A DNA stretch of 64,000 bases, taken from an uncultured Sphingobacteriales bacterium. GTDB lineage: Bacteria > Bacteroidota > Bacteroidia > Chitinophagales > Chitinophagaceae. Below the pieces are notes generated by a model. The model did not search any database, had not been told where the DNA came from, and saw only the letters and a list, made by a program, of their open reading frames with translations. The stretch is taken from NCBI GenBank assembly GCA_937871285.1, contig CALMQS010000038.1:1-64000 (forward strand), given 5' to 3'. A program made the translations under genes and the position numbers. Shown here in pieces: positions 35,986 through 46,671 of the stretch; position 1 is the stretch's first letter; each line of letters opens with the position of its first letter.

Positions 35986-36696
35986 ATGGATAATGCGATA
36001 ATGAATGGAACGGTTACTTCCGTTAATCACGAAAAGCAGTACGTTTCCATTGAATACATGCATAAAGATAAAAAGAAAACAATCACCTGCAGAACAGACG
36101 ATAAGGAAGGGCAGAAAACGAAGAAGCCGCATCAGTATCGTATAGGCGATGTTGTGCATTTCCAGATAAAAGGCGCCGACAGGGGTAAAAGGATAATAGC
36201 CTTTAATTTAAAGTTCTTATACAATACGGCAATAGAGCAGCTTATTCACAAAGCGGCAACGGATAACCGCTTTACAGGCTATTTGAAACGCGTGGAGGAT
36301 GCCCTTTTTGTGAAAGAAATCGGTAGTTATATTTTTTTCCCGCTGGTATTATCTCCATGGGAAATTCCGCCTGCGGAAAAAAGTTTTAATGAACCCGTTG
36401 AATTTAAATTGCTGCACCCCGATAAACCCAACCGCCTGTTCGCCGAACTTTTTACGCATAACTATATTCCCGAATTCCGTAAAGCGGTACAGTATTTGAA
36501 AAATAAAACGCCAATAGACGCCACTGTAACTAAAGTTTCGCCCTATGGTGCTCATGTAAGTTTCATTAATGACAAAATACAGGCTAAAATGCAGTTGCCC
36601 GGTGAAGCCCTTGCCACTATAAAAACGGGCGATTTAATTCCTGTAAGGATTGCTCATTTAAGCAACGCCCGCATCGTAGTAGAAATGTTGCCGTGA
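35986..36696 (+). CDS. Hypothetical protein with OB/S1-like repeats
   Basis: Not a recognised family. 236 residues, no signal peptide. Three beta-rich segments look like OB folds: 4-75 (GTVTSVNHEKQYVSIEYMH, close to a cold-shock/S1 start), 95-150 (GYLKRVEDALFVKEIGSYIF) and 180-236 (DATVTKVSPYGAHVSFINDK, ending RIVVEML, a good S1-like pattern). A basic stretch at 28-55 suits nucleic acid. It may be an RNA-binding or translation accessory protein. It stands alone, 51 bases after the hydrolase. Confidence 0.6.
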   Translation: MDNAIMNGTVTSVNHEKQYVSIEYMHKDKKKTITCRTDDKEGQKTKKPHQYRIGDVVHFQIKGADRGKRIIAFNLKFLYNTAIEQLIHKAATDNRFTGYLKRVEDALFVKEIGSYIFFPLVLSPWEIPPAEKSFNEPVEFKLLHPDKPNRLFAELFTHNYIPEFRKAVQYLKNKTPIDATVTKVSPYGAHVSFINDKIQAKMQLPGEALATIKTGDLIPVRIAHLSNARIVVEMLP

Positions 36697-36766
36697 AATA
36701 AAAAATTGATTTTGATTTCCGAACATCCAAAGTTCGCGTTATATTGGTTTTCATACCGCCTCACTT

Positions 36767-37195
36767 ATGCAAAAATTATTACTCCTGCTGCTCATCGCAT
36801 GCTTAGGACAATTAAAGGCCGGCGGCCAGTCTGCCGCTGAAAAAGCCATTCTGAAAATATTAGATGATCAAACCCTGTACTGGAACAAGGGAGACCTCAA
36901 CAATTTTGTAAAAGGTTACTGGAACAACGATTCCCTTATGTTTATTGGCAGCAGCGGCGTGGTGTATGGCTACCAGAACACCTTAACCCGCTATAAAAAA
37001 AGCTACAGCGACACTTCAAAGATGGGCCGGCTCCGGTTTGAGATCCTGCATATAAAAAACCTTTCCCCGGAATATTATTACGTGGTGGGTAAATGGTTCC
37101 TCAAACGAAGTATCGGCGATTTGAGCGGACATTATACTTTACTGATCCGTAAAATCAAGGGTGAGTGGAAAATCGTTGCTGATCACAGCAGTTAA
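36767..37195 (+). CDS. Exported NTF2-like/DUF4440 protein
   Basis: Signal peptide about 1-20 (ending AGGQS), then an SnoaL/NTF2-like cone domain (about 22-142) with DDQTLYWNKGDLNNFVKGYW, a VVYGYQNTLTRYK helix, and the strands YYYVVGKWFL and GHYTLLIRKIKGEWKIVADHSS. This is the DUF4440 pattern. The fold binds small hydrophobic ligands or acts as an isomerase in other proteins; no catalytic residues are obvious. Its reading frame continues past the stop into the ATPase remnant downstream. Confidence 0.75.
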   Translation: MQKLLLLLLIACLGQLKAGGQSAAEKAILKILDDQTLYWNKGDLNNFVKGYWNNDSLMFIGSSGVVYGYQNTLTRYKKSYSDTSKMGRLRFEILHIKNLSPEYYYVVGKWFLKRSIGDLSGHYTLLIRKIKGEWKIVADHSS

Positions 37196-37201
37196 CAACA
37201 G

Positions 37202-37573
37202 GCAGCAGGATTTACCGGCCGTGAAGAAGAAATAAACCTATTAAAAGAAGCTTTACATTTAAAAAAAGCAATGGGCATAGCAGCCGTTTATACTGAAGCC
37301 GGCGGCGATGCCGGAGGAGTACAGATAGATATGCTCATAGACAGGGCAGATAATATTATTAATGTATGCGAAATAAAGTTTTATGATGCTCCTTTTATCA
37401 TAACAAAAAAATATGCAGCGGAGCTAAGAAATAAAAGAGCCTTGGTAAGAATGGCGGCGCCCGCAAAAAAAACGGTGTTTATTGCTATGGTAACCTGCTT
37501 TGGCATACAGGAAAACAGCTATGCTACCGAATTGGTGCAAAGCCAGGTAATAGCAGGCGACCTGTTTGGCTGA
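37202..37573 (+). pseudogene. Internally deleted AAA-ATPase/DUF234 remnant
   Basis: A single open frame reads GFTGREEEINLLKEAL, the N-terminal GR-E head of the Bacteroidota AAA-ATPase family with a C-terminal nuclease-like domain, and then continues directly into KKAMGIAAVYTE and VQIDMLIDRADNIINVCEIKFY, which is the DUF234 PD-(D/E)xK-like tail (IDxLID...EIK). The whole ATPase core (Walker A and B) is missing. There is no start codon before the head because the frame follows the stop of the DUF4440 gene. It is therefore a remnant of an in-frame deletion. Confidence 0.7.
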
Positions 37574-37643
37574 TAAATATTACCGTTAAAGGAATTTTAC
37601 TGCATAACGGCATCTTATTTCAAAACCCCCGATATTGTCATAT

Positions 37644-37680
37644 TTGGCGGAATGTGGCTATCTTAATGCGATTCCGCCAA
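37644..37680. repeat. Perfect inverted repeat between convergent genes
   Basis: TTGGCGGAAT (37644-37653) and ATTCCGCCAA (37671-37680) form a perfect 10-pair stem with a 17-base loop. No T run follows on either strand. It may still act as a terminator or mark a mobile-element remnant. Confidence 0.4.
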
Positions 37681-37704
37681 CTATAAATACCCGTACAACA
37701 CGCC

Positions 37705-37929
37705 CTATTCGCTCCAGATCCTGTAGAAATAATAGATCAGTGCCGTAAAGCTTATTACAAACCAGGCATAGAACATCGTATTAAAGGTATTAAAAGATCC
37801 CCTGATCAGAGCCCACTCTAAATACAAGCCGAAGAAGATGGTAATAACAGACCACACGATTATAGCTGTTATCACCCGCAAAATTTTTGTGATGATCCGT
37901 TTTAATTCGGGTTCAATGCCGTTGCTCAT
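37705..37929 (-). CDS. Small two-helix membrane protein
   Basis: 74 residues with two predicted membrane helices (about 14-36 and 47-70) and a charged N-terminus (EPELKRIITK). No family recognised. It is 18 bases downstream of the GH25 gene in the same direction, so the two may form an operon; a membrane partner for the GH25 enzyme is possible but not shown. Confidence 0.55.
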   Translation of the reverse strand: MSNGIEPELKRIITKILRVITAIIVWSVITIFFGLYLEWALIRGSFNTFNTMFYAWFVISFTALIYYFYRIWSE

Positions 37930-37947
37930 ATATGAATGCTTTTGTTT

Positions 37948-38721
37948 TTAATTTAACAACAACCGGCGGAAAGCTGCCGAATCACCGTTAAACACATTAA
38001 AGTCTACCCTGGTGCTAATGCCATTAACCTTCCCGGTTTCGCTGTGCTGCCAGAATATCCACGGTCTTTCAATACGCGGCTTATTAGGCTGCAGGTAGTG
38101 CGCAACCCATAACGGGTAATCGTCAAACGCTTTTCCCAAATACTGATCATAAAAATCAACATTGGTATAAATAATGGGTTTTACCTTATAGTACGTTTCA
38201 ATAGTAGTGAGCCATTCCTGAACCCTTATGCGAAGGGTTGCGGGCTTTACGCCGTATAATTGCTCTACATCCAGCACCGGGGGCAGATCCCCGGGCTCCA
38301 GCGTTACCTGCGCAATAAAATTATCTGCCTGCTTTTTCCCGCTTTTTGTAGCCAGAAAAAAATGGTATGCACCTCTTGTCATTCCTTCCTCTCTTGCCCT
38401 GTACCAGTTGCGCTTAAACAATTTATCTACGTTTACCAATCCTTCCGTGGCTTTAATAAAAGCAAAGCTCAACTGCATATCTTCTACATTCATCTGCCTT
38501 ACTTCTTGCCAGTCTATCACATCCTGGTGATGCGAAACATCTATGCCATGAATATTATAATTAACCGGGATCTCAATACCGAAAGCAGTGTAACGCACAA
38601 AATGAACATGGTATTCTCTCCAGCGTATATAACCATATATAAGACCGGCGGTTAATAGCATTAAGCCTGTCATTAGCAGCAAAGCCTTCCAGCCGGGGAT
38701 TGTCTTTTTTTTACGCGCCAT
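37948..38721 (-). CDS. Glycoside hydrolase family 25 (lysozyme-like)
   Basis: Muramidase-type enzyme that cuts peptidoglycan. A basic N-terminus and membrane helix (about 11-31) anchor it with the catalytic domain outside. GIDVSHHQDVIDW starts the GH25 domain, FAFIKATEGLVNVD, LPPVLDVEQLYG with the catalytic Asp and Glu, LWVAHYL and WIFWQHSETGKVNGISTRVDFNVF follow. 257 residues. The enzyme may take part in cell wall growth, or in defence or recycling. It belongs to a small group with the two-helix protein downstream. Confidence 0.92.
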   Translation of the reverse strand: MARKKKTIPGWKALLLMTGLMLLTAGLIYGYIRWREYHVHFVRYTAFGIEIPVNYNIHGIDVSHHQDVIDWQEVRQMNVEDMQLSFAFIKATEGLVNVDKLFKRNWYRAREEGMTRGAYHFFLATKSGKKQADNFIAQVTLEPGDLPPVLDVEQLYGVKPATLRIRVQEWLTTIETYYKVKPIIYTNVDFYDQYLGKAFDDYPLWVAHYLQPNKPRIERPWIFWQHSETGKVNGISTRVDFNVFNGDSAAFRRLLLN

Positions 38722-38744
38722 GCGGTTTTAAATACGAAGAAATA

Positions 38745-38965
38745 GAAAAGCACCAGGAAACAAATAACAAGAACCAAAAAAGTTTCAACTCCGAATATTA
38801 AATTTCGAAATCCGAAGGGAATACAAATCACCAATAATCAAAGATAAAACCTGTTTGCCGTGGCAAATTCAACTCCGAAGCGGAATGCAATCTCAAACCC
38901 GCCTGCCGGACGCAGGTATTAGATTTCAAATTTTAAATCTTTTCCGTCCGAATCGAACAACAATA
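38745..38965. repeat. Word-like intergenic repeat tract, copy 5
   Basis: It fills the 271-base gap between the GH25 and ABC-F genes, with ATTTCGAAATCCGAAGGGAA and TTGCCGTGGCAAATTCAAC. The second phrase occurs in reverse complement at about 63330-63350. A CCTGCCGGACGCAGG palindrome (about 38894-38908) is embedded. Confidence 0.75.
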
Positions 38966-38992
38966 AACCACAAATCTCAAACTACACATACT

Positions 38993-41094
<2,102 letters not shown>

Positions 41095-42597
41095 ATGAAA
41101 AGATTTTTACTCCTCTTTATAAGTCTTGTTTTATACGTATTATGCGCCTATAGCCAGCCCTGTACAACTTCCGGTAATCAAACTTCTTATGGAACCGGTA
41201 ATATATGGATAGGCTACGCTTATAATAATACGAACTTTACGGATTACCGCAGCTATGTAAATGAAGGAACGGCAGGGAGTCCTAATTTTGACAGGAACTT
41301 TGGAGGAAGCAATGTAAACTACCCTACTACCGGCTGTTTCGTACAAACGGAAACCTTCAGCATGCGCTATAAGCTTACCAAAACCTTTGCCAGTGGCAAT
41401 TATATTTTTACGGTAGGCGGAGACGACGGCTACAGGCTGAGCCTTGATGGCGGCGCCACCTGGGCAATTAACCGCTGGAATGATCAGTCTTATACCACTA
41501 CCACCTATTCCATTGCGCTGAGCGGTACCTATAACATGGTGTTGGAATATTATGAGAATGGAGGAGAAAACAGGATTTCGTTTGCCGTAGCCGCTACATG
41601 TAACGGAACTGAAGACACGGGTATTTATGGAACAGGTAATATATGGAACGGTTATGTTTACGATGGAACTAATTTTGGAGTATTTGCAGGTATGGTACAT
41701 GAAGGCTCCGCCAGTGACCCGGCTTTCGACCAAAATTTTGGAGGGGGCAATGTGTCTTACGCTACCAGCGGCTGCCCGGTTCAAACCGAAACCTTTAGCG
41801 TTCGTTACCGGCTTACTAAAACATTCGCTGCCGGAACCTATATGTTTACCGTAGGCGCCGATGACGGCTACAGGCTCAGCGTTGATGGCGGCGCTACCTG
41901 GATCATTAATAACTGGGCGCTTCACTCGTATACCACCACCAGCTACAGCGCTTCATTGAGCGGAACGCATAACCTGGTGTTGGAATATTATGAAAACGAA
42001 GTGGATAACAGGATTTCGTTTGCCATGCAAACCCTCAGCATATTACCTGTTACCCTGGAATCTTTCACCGCCCGCGAAAAGGAAAATACAGTGCAATTGA
42101 ACTGGAACGTCTCTTCCGGCAGCGATCCCCGCTTGTTTGAAGTAGAAAAGAGCATAGACGGCCAATCTTTTTCAGGTATCGGGGCAGTGCCTTCTCATAA
42201 CAGTGCTGTTACACAATACAGCTTTACCGATCCGTCTCCTTTCCGGGGCATTGGTTATTATCGCTTAAAAATGACAGACAGGAGCGGCATCTCTACTTAT
42301 TCAGCAACAGTAAGCATTCGTTTGGCCGCAACTTCGGCAAATACAGTAAGCGTTTATCCTACTGTTGTAACGGGTAATTCGTTTTTTGTAACCAGCAGCA
42401 GTAATATTCGCAATGCGGTGATTACCCTTACTGGTTTAAACGGAAAGATCATCTCCAAACAAAAAGCGGGAAATATCACCGCAGGACAGGCCATCCGCGT
42501 TTCTGCAGGCGCTGCCGTTTCAGGTAAGGGGATATATGCGGTTACGCTATCCGGCAGCGACTTCGGAATAGCTACAGGAAAAATAATTATACAATAA
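41095..42597 (+). CDS. T9SS-exported protein with two PA14-like repeats
   Basis: Cell-surface or secreted protein. Signal peptide 1-20 (ending AYSQ). Two copies of a domain of about 140 residues (about 30-170 and 175-315) share phrases such as YGTGNIW.GY, QTETFS.RY.LTKTF and DDGYRLS.DGGATW, and keep about 70 % identity by eye; each resembles the PA14 beta-sandwich that binds carbohydrate. Then comes LPVTLESFTA, a typical linker, a fibronectin-like domain (about 320-400), and a T9SS type A sorting domain with KGIYAVTLSGS near the end. Two Cys per repeat may form disulphides. Likely an adhesin or glycan-binding protein. Confidence 0.85.
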   Translation: MKRFLLLFISLVLYVLCAYSQPCTTSGNQTSYGTGNIWIGYAYNNTNFTDYRSYVNEGTAGSPNFDRNFGGSNVNYPTTGCFVQTETFSMRYKLTKTFASGNYIFTVGGDDGYRLSLDGGATWAINRWNDQSYTTTTYSIALSGTYNMVLEYYENGGENRISFAVAATCNGTEDTGIYGTGNIWNGYVYDGTNFGVFAGMVHEGSASDPAFDQNFGGGNVSYATSGCPVQTETFSVRYRLTKTFAAGTYMFTVGADDGYRLSVDGGATWIINNWALHSYTTTSYSASLSGTHNLVLEYYENEVDNRISFAMQTLSILPVTLESFTAREKENTVQLNWNVSSGSDPRLFEVEKSIDGQSFSGIGAVPSHNSAVTQYSFTDPSPFRGIGYYRLKMTDRSGISTYSATVSIRLAATSANTVSVYPTVVTGNSFFVTSSSNIRNAVITLTGLNGKIISKQKAGNITAGQAIRVSAGAAVSGKGIYAVTLSGSDFGIATGKIIIQ

Positions 42598-42632
42598 GCT
42601 TATATGTGAAGGGGGTTAAAGAAAGCAGGTTT

Positions 42633-42676
42633 AAAAGGGAGCCCAGTTACAGCTTTGTAGTTGGGCTCCTCCTTTT
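42633..42676. terminator. Terminator between T9SS gene and heme-protein gene
   Basis: AAAAGG-GAGCCCA (42633-42645) pairs with TGGGCTC (42662-42668) and CCTTTT (42671-42676), with a short bulge. The flanking A and T runs would let it work in both directions. Confidence 0.6.
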
Positions 42677-42748
42677 AATGAAACTCGTAAAAGATGTTTA
42701 TATTTATTGATTTAAGTACCTCTTTCAGCGTTTAAAACCCTCTTTTAT

Positions 42749-45700
42749 ATGAGCTTTGCCTTTCCCGGGTTGCCCCGTCAATTAACTGGTATTATATTTT
42801 TTTTGTATGCTGCTTTTTCGCTTGCCCTGTTGCTGGCAAGTTGCCAATCGCCGGGGCAAAAGAACGAAGAGAACAAGCCGCTTTCCGAAGCGCAAAAGCA
42901 TATTCCGGAAAATGCATTAAGCGGTTTGAAAGGAGCCGAAGACCTGCAGATCAGCTTATTTGCTCATGAGCCTATGCTGCTCAATCCTACCAATATGGAT
43001 ATTGATGAAAAAGGCCGCGTGTGGGTATGCGAAGGATATAATTACCGCTATTCGCTCAACCCCGATAATCCTTACAAAAAAGAAGGAGACCGGATTGTAA
43101 TACTTGAAGACAGCAACGGCGATGGGATGGCGGATAAGCAAACCGTTTTTTACCAGGGTGAAGATATTAATTCTGCTTTAGGCATCGCGGTGCTGGGCAA
43201 TACTGTAATTGTTTCCCGGAGCCCCGATGTATTTGTTTTTACCGATGAAGATAATGATGGCAAAGCCGATAAAAAAGATACGCTTTTTACGGGCATCAGC
43301 GGGCAGGAACATGATCACGCCATACATGCTTTTAATTTTGGGCCCGATGGCAAGCTGTATTTTAATTTTGGCAATGAAGGCAGGGGATTAAAAGACAAAT
43401 ACGGTAACCCGGTAAAAGATATTTCAGGGAAAGAAATTACAGCCAACGGCCACCCCTGGCGGCAGGGTATGGCTTTTCGCTGCGATACAGATGGTAAAAA
43501 CGTAGAAGTGCTGGGTAATAATTTTCGTAATCCCTATGAGATTACAGAAGATTCCTACGGCACCCTGTGGCAATCCGACAACGATGATGATGGCAACCGT
43601 GGCGTACGCATCAATTACGTAATGCCCTATGGCAATTATGGCTTTACAGATGAAATAACCGGCGCCTCCTGGCCCGAAAGACGTATTAACATAGAAGATT
43701 CCATTCCTTACCGGCACTGGCATTTAAATGATCCCGGGGTTGTTCCCAATATGCTGCAAACCGGAGCCGGTTCCCCAACAGGAATACTGGTGTACGAAGG
43801 CGATCTGCTGCCCGAACGATTCCGCGGACAACTGATCCATAGTGATGCAGGACCCAATATAGTGCGTTCTTATGCCGTTGTTCCTGACGGAGCCGGGTAT
43901 TCAGCTACTATCAATAATATTGCTGAAGGCACCGGCGATAACTGGTTCCGTCCTTCAGATGTTTGTATAGCGCCCGACGGATCTTTATTCATTTCCGACT
44001 GGTACGACCCCGGTGTAGGTGGTCACCAGGTAAAAGACTTTGCGAGGGGAAGGATTTTCAGGGTTACGCCTAAAAAACATAAAGGCTATAAAGTTCCTGC
44101 GCTGGATCTTTCCACAACCGAAGGCGCTGTAACGGCTTTACAAAGTCCTAACCGCTCTACCCGTTACCTGGCATGGCAAAAAATAAACAGCATGGGTGAA
44201 GCGGCAGCGCCCGCTTTGGAAAAATTATACACTTCAGAAAATCCACGTTTCAGGGCCCGGGCTTTATGGCTGCTGAGTAAAATCCCCAATAAGGGTATTA
44301 CTTATGTACAGGAGGCATTAAAAGATAAGGATCCCAACATCCGCATTACCGCGTTAAGAGCCGCGCTGCAGGTAAACGCAGACACCATTGCCCTGGTAAA
44401 AACATTGCTCCATGACGAAAATATACAGGTAAAAAGAGAGGCGGCCTTGGCCCTTCACCGCAACAGTTCAGATGAAGCCCCGGCAGCCTGGGCCCAACTG
44501 GCGCAGCAATATGATGGTAAAGACCGCTGGTACCTTGAAGCCTTAGGCATTGCCGCCGAAGAGCAATGGGATCGCTTTTTTAACGCCTGGCTGCAATTGG
44601 TGAACAATAACTGGAATACTCCTGCCGGAAAAGATATTGTATGGCGGGCAAGAGCAGCAGCTTCATTGCCCTTACTGGCTAAGATTGTCAGCAATCCGGC
44701 AGGCGATCCCCGGCAGGAACTGAAATTTTTCCGCGCCTTTGATTTTTATAAAAACGGTAATAAACAAAAAGTACTGTTATCCCTGCTGGAAGGACACCAC
44801 CCGCAGCAGGGCTATATTAACGCAATTACGCTCCTGCAGCTTGACCCTTCAATACCCCATACCACCACCGTTAAACATGCTATAGAAAATGGATTGAACA
44901 GTGTGGCTCAAACACAGTTATACATTGACCTGGTTAGAAAATTCAGATTAAAGGGTAAGAACACTGAACTTTTGAAACTGGCCAACCAGGGCAGTAGTGA
45001 TGCCATTAAGGCAGACGCCCTCCGGCTCCTGCTCGAGTCGGGAGGAAGCAAGCTTATAACAAAAGCATTGTTACAAAAAAATGATACGCCGGGGTATATG
45101 ATAAGCCTTCTGGGCAAAGCGGGCAGTGATGCTTCAAGAAATATTCTTCAGCAATTCCTTATCAATAAAAGCAACCCGGTTGAATTAAGAACAGCGGCGG
45201 TACGGGCCTTCTCTACCGGACGACGGGGGGAAACCAGCCTGCTTGAACTGGTAAAAAACAAAAAATTACCCAAGGATCTTGAACCTGTTGCTACAGACAT
45301 CTTTACAAAAACACACCGGAAAGACCTGAAACAGGAAGCAGCCCAATACCTTGCCATATCATTACAAACCAATAAGCTGCCGCCTCCCGAAGAGCTCATG
45401 GCAATGCAGGGTAATGCAGATTCCGGCGCCGTGGCTTTTACCACGTATTGCGGCACCTGCCACCAGGTAAAAGAACAGGGTATCGCTTTCGGCCCCGATC
45501 TTTCGGAAATTGGCTCAAAATTATCAAAGGAGGCTTTATATACTGCCATTCTTGAACCATCGGCCGGAATAAGCTTTGGATTTGAAGGTTATGCGTTTAA
45601 GCTTAAAACCGGGGCTACCGTATCGGGTTATATCGCCAGCCAAACCGAAGACGAGATCAGTATTAAAATGATCGGCGGCATCATTGAAAAATACAGGAAA

Positions 45701-45823
45701 GCAGATATTGTTTCTAAAACGCAATATGATCAGTCGCTGATGCCCGAAGGGTTGGCAGAAGGCATGGGAGCGCAACGGTTGGCCAACGTTGTAACATACC
45801 TTGAGCAGCTCAGAAAAAAGTAG
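42749..45823 (+). CDS. PVC-type heme-binding dehydrogenase-like lipoprotein
   Basis: Large periplasmic protein of the class first seen in Planctomycetes and Verrucomicrobia. Lipobox LLASC (Cys32) after a hydrophobic N-terminus; a beta-propeller (about 60-440, membrane-bound dehydrogenase type) with Asp-rich calcium-like loops (DSNGDGMADK, DEDNDGKADKKD); HEAT-type repeats (about 460-840); and a cytochrome c domain with CGTCH, heme Cys901 and Cys904 and ligand His905. After it the family's tail GYIASQTEDEISIK and PEGLAEGM is found. It probably oxidises a sugar and passes electrons to heme. Substrate unknown. 1024 residues, intact. Confidence 0.9.
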   Translation: MSFAFPGLPRQLTGIIFFLYAAFSLALLLASCQSPGQKNEENKPLSEAQKHIPENALSGLKGAEDLQISLFAHEPMLLNPTNMDIDEKGRVWVCEGYNYRYSLNPDNPYKKEGDRIVILEDSNGDGMADKQTVFYQGEDINSALGIAVLGNTVIVSRSPDVFVFTDEDNDGKADKKDTLFTGISGQEHDHAIHAFNFGPDGKLYFNFGNEGRGLKDKYGNPVKDISGKEITANGHPWRQGMAFRCDTDGKNVEVLGNNFRNPYEITEDSYGTLWQSDNDDDGNRGVRINYVMPYGNYGFTDEITGASWPERRINIEDSIPYRHWHLNDPGVVPNMLQTGAGSPTGILVYEGDLLPERFRGQLIHSDAGPNIVRSYAVVPDGAGYSATINNIAEGTGDNWFRPSDVCIAPDGSLFISDWYDPGVGGHQVKDFARGRIFRVTPKKHKGYKVPALDLSTTEGAVTALQSPNRSTRYLAWQKINSMGEAAAPALEKLYTSENPRFRARALWLLSKIPNKGITYVQEALKDKDPNIRITALRAALQVNADTIALVKTLLHDENIQVKREAALALHRNSSDEAPAAWAQLAQQYDGKDRWYLEALGIAAEEQWDRFFNAWLQLVNNNWNTPAGKDIVWRARAAASLPLLAKIVSNPAGDPRQELKFFRAFDFYKNGNKQKVLLSLLEGHHPQQGYINAITLLQLDPSIPHTTTVKHAIENGLNSVAQTQLYIDLVRKFRLKGKNTELLKLANQGSSDAIKADALRLLLESGGSKLITKALLQKNDTPGYMISLLGKAGSDASRNILQQFLINKSNPVELRTAAVRAFSTGRRGETSLLELVKNKKLPKDLEPVATDIFTKTHRKDLKQEAAQYLAISLQTNKLPPPEELMAMQGNADSGAVAFTTYCGTCHQVKEQGIAFGPDLSEIGSKLSKEALYTAILEPSAGISFGFEGYAFKLKTGATVSGYIASQTEDEISIKMIGGIIEKYRKADIVSKTQYDQSLMPEGLAEGMGAQRLANVVTYLEQLRKK

Positions 45824-45846
45824 GCGTGCTGAGGGCAGGTGTTTTA

Positions 45847-46185
45847 TTATTTTAGTTTGTCAATTGAAATTGCCGGTGAACTAATAGGATTGTTTGTTTC
45901 AGAAATTTTTTTAATCGTTTTAATGTCAATAGATTTATTAATCAAGAAACCAGATCTGATGGTTAGGTTATCACCCTCTATTGTATAGTTTGTTGTCAAA
46001 AATATATGAGTAATAAATAGAATTGCTAATAAAAGAATTGTAATTCTTATCCAATCAGGTTTTTCGCTTATAGTCAAAAATAAAACTGTTCCAAATACAA
46101 GAACAAGCGGTATTACCAATTCAAGTCCAATTTTTGAGTTATACACCTTTTTCACTTCAAAATCCAAATTTTTGATCAATGTCAT
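45847..46185 (-). CDS. PH-domain membrane protein, truncated 3' end
   Basis: 112 residues. Two hydrophobic segments (about 22-42 and 47-65) are followed by the bacterial PH-like block YTIEGDNLTIRSGF...ISETNNPISSPAIS. Homologous proteins continue for about 25-35 more residues (the rest of the last strands and the C-terminal helix), but here a stop follows IDKLK exactly at the border with core DNA. The first codons overlap a TCATTCTGAGCTTGCCG scattered-repeat motif. It is probably a broken or shortened gene; function is unknown. Confidence 0.6.
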   Translation of the reverse strand: MTLIKNLDFEVKKVYNSKIGLELVIPLVLVFGTVLFLTISEKPDWIRITILLLAILFITHIFLTTNYTIEGDNLTIRSGFLINKSIDIKTIKKISETNNPISSPAISIDKLK

Positions 46186-46312
46186 TCTGAGCTTGCCGCC
46201 AACGGACAGGGCTTTATGCAGGTTGGGAATTAGGTCTTATGTATGAGTTGAATATTTCACCGATATTAATTTTACAGTGAAATATAATTTTATCATCATA
46301 AAGCTTATTGCC

Positions 46313-46594
46313 ATGACTAAAGTTAAAGAATTAGATTTTAAAGGAACTACCATTTTTTGTGGTCTTGATGTACACAAAGTAAGTTGGCGTGTAAATATCC
46401 GGGATACAGAACTTGAGTTAAAAGACTTTATCCAACCGGCAAGTGCTGATTTATTACACAAGCATCCCACCAGAAATTACCCAGGTGCAAAGTACAAAGT
46501 GGGGTACGAAGCTGGCTTTTGCGGCTTCGGGATTCAACGTGAACTTTCTGCCCTCGGCATAGAATGCATTCTGCCGACAACCGCTGCCGATTGA
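46313..46594 (+). pseudogene. IS110-family transposase N-terminal fragment
   Basis: The first 93 codons of a DEDD-type IS110 transposase: FCGLDVHKVSWRVNIRD carries the first catalytic Asp of the RNase H-like fold, and YKVGYEAGFCGFGIQRELS the second acid (Glu). The frame stops after ILPTTAAD, where whole family members continue for about 200 more residues with the other catalytic acids and the Tnp20 domain. A further piece (KGGDHHNRDF, about 46612-46641) in another frame is not recognisably transposase. The start is ATG 46313. It is a dead remnant inside the island. Confidence 0.75.
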
Positions 46595-46671
46595 AACAGG
46601 TAAATGCCAATGCAATTTCTAAAGGTGGCGACCATCACAACAGAGACTTCACTGAAGGTGAGTTAAATAAA

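Noticed and set aside
46313..46671. Complete IS110 element
   Set aside because: Only the N-terminal part of the transposase is present; the later catalytic residues and the C-terminal domain are missing.
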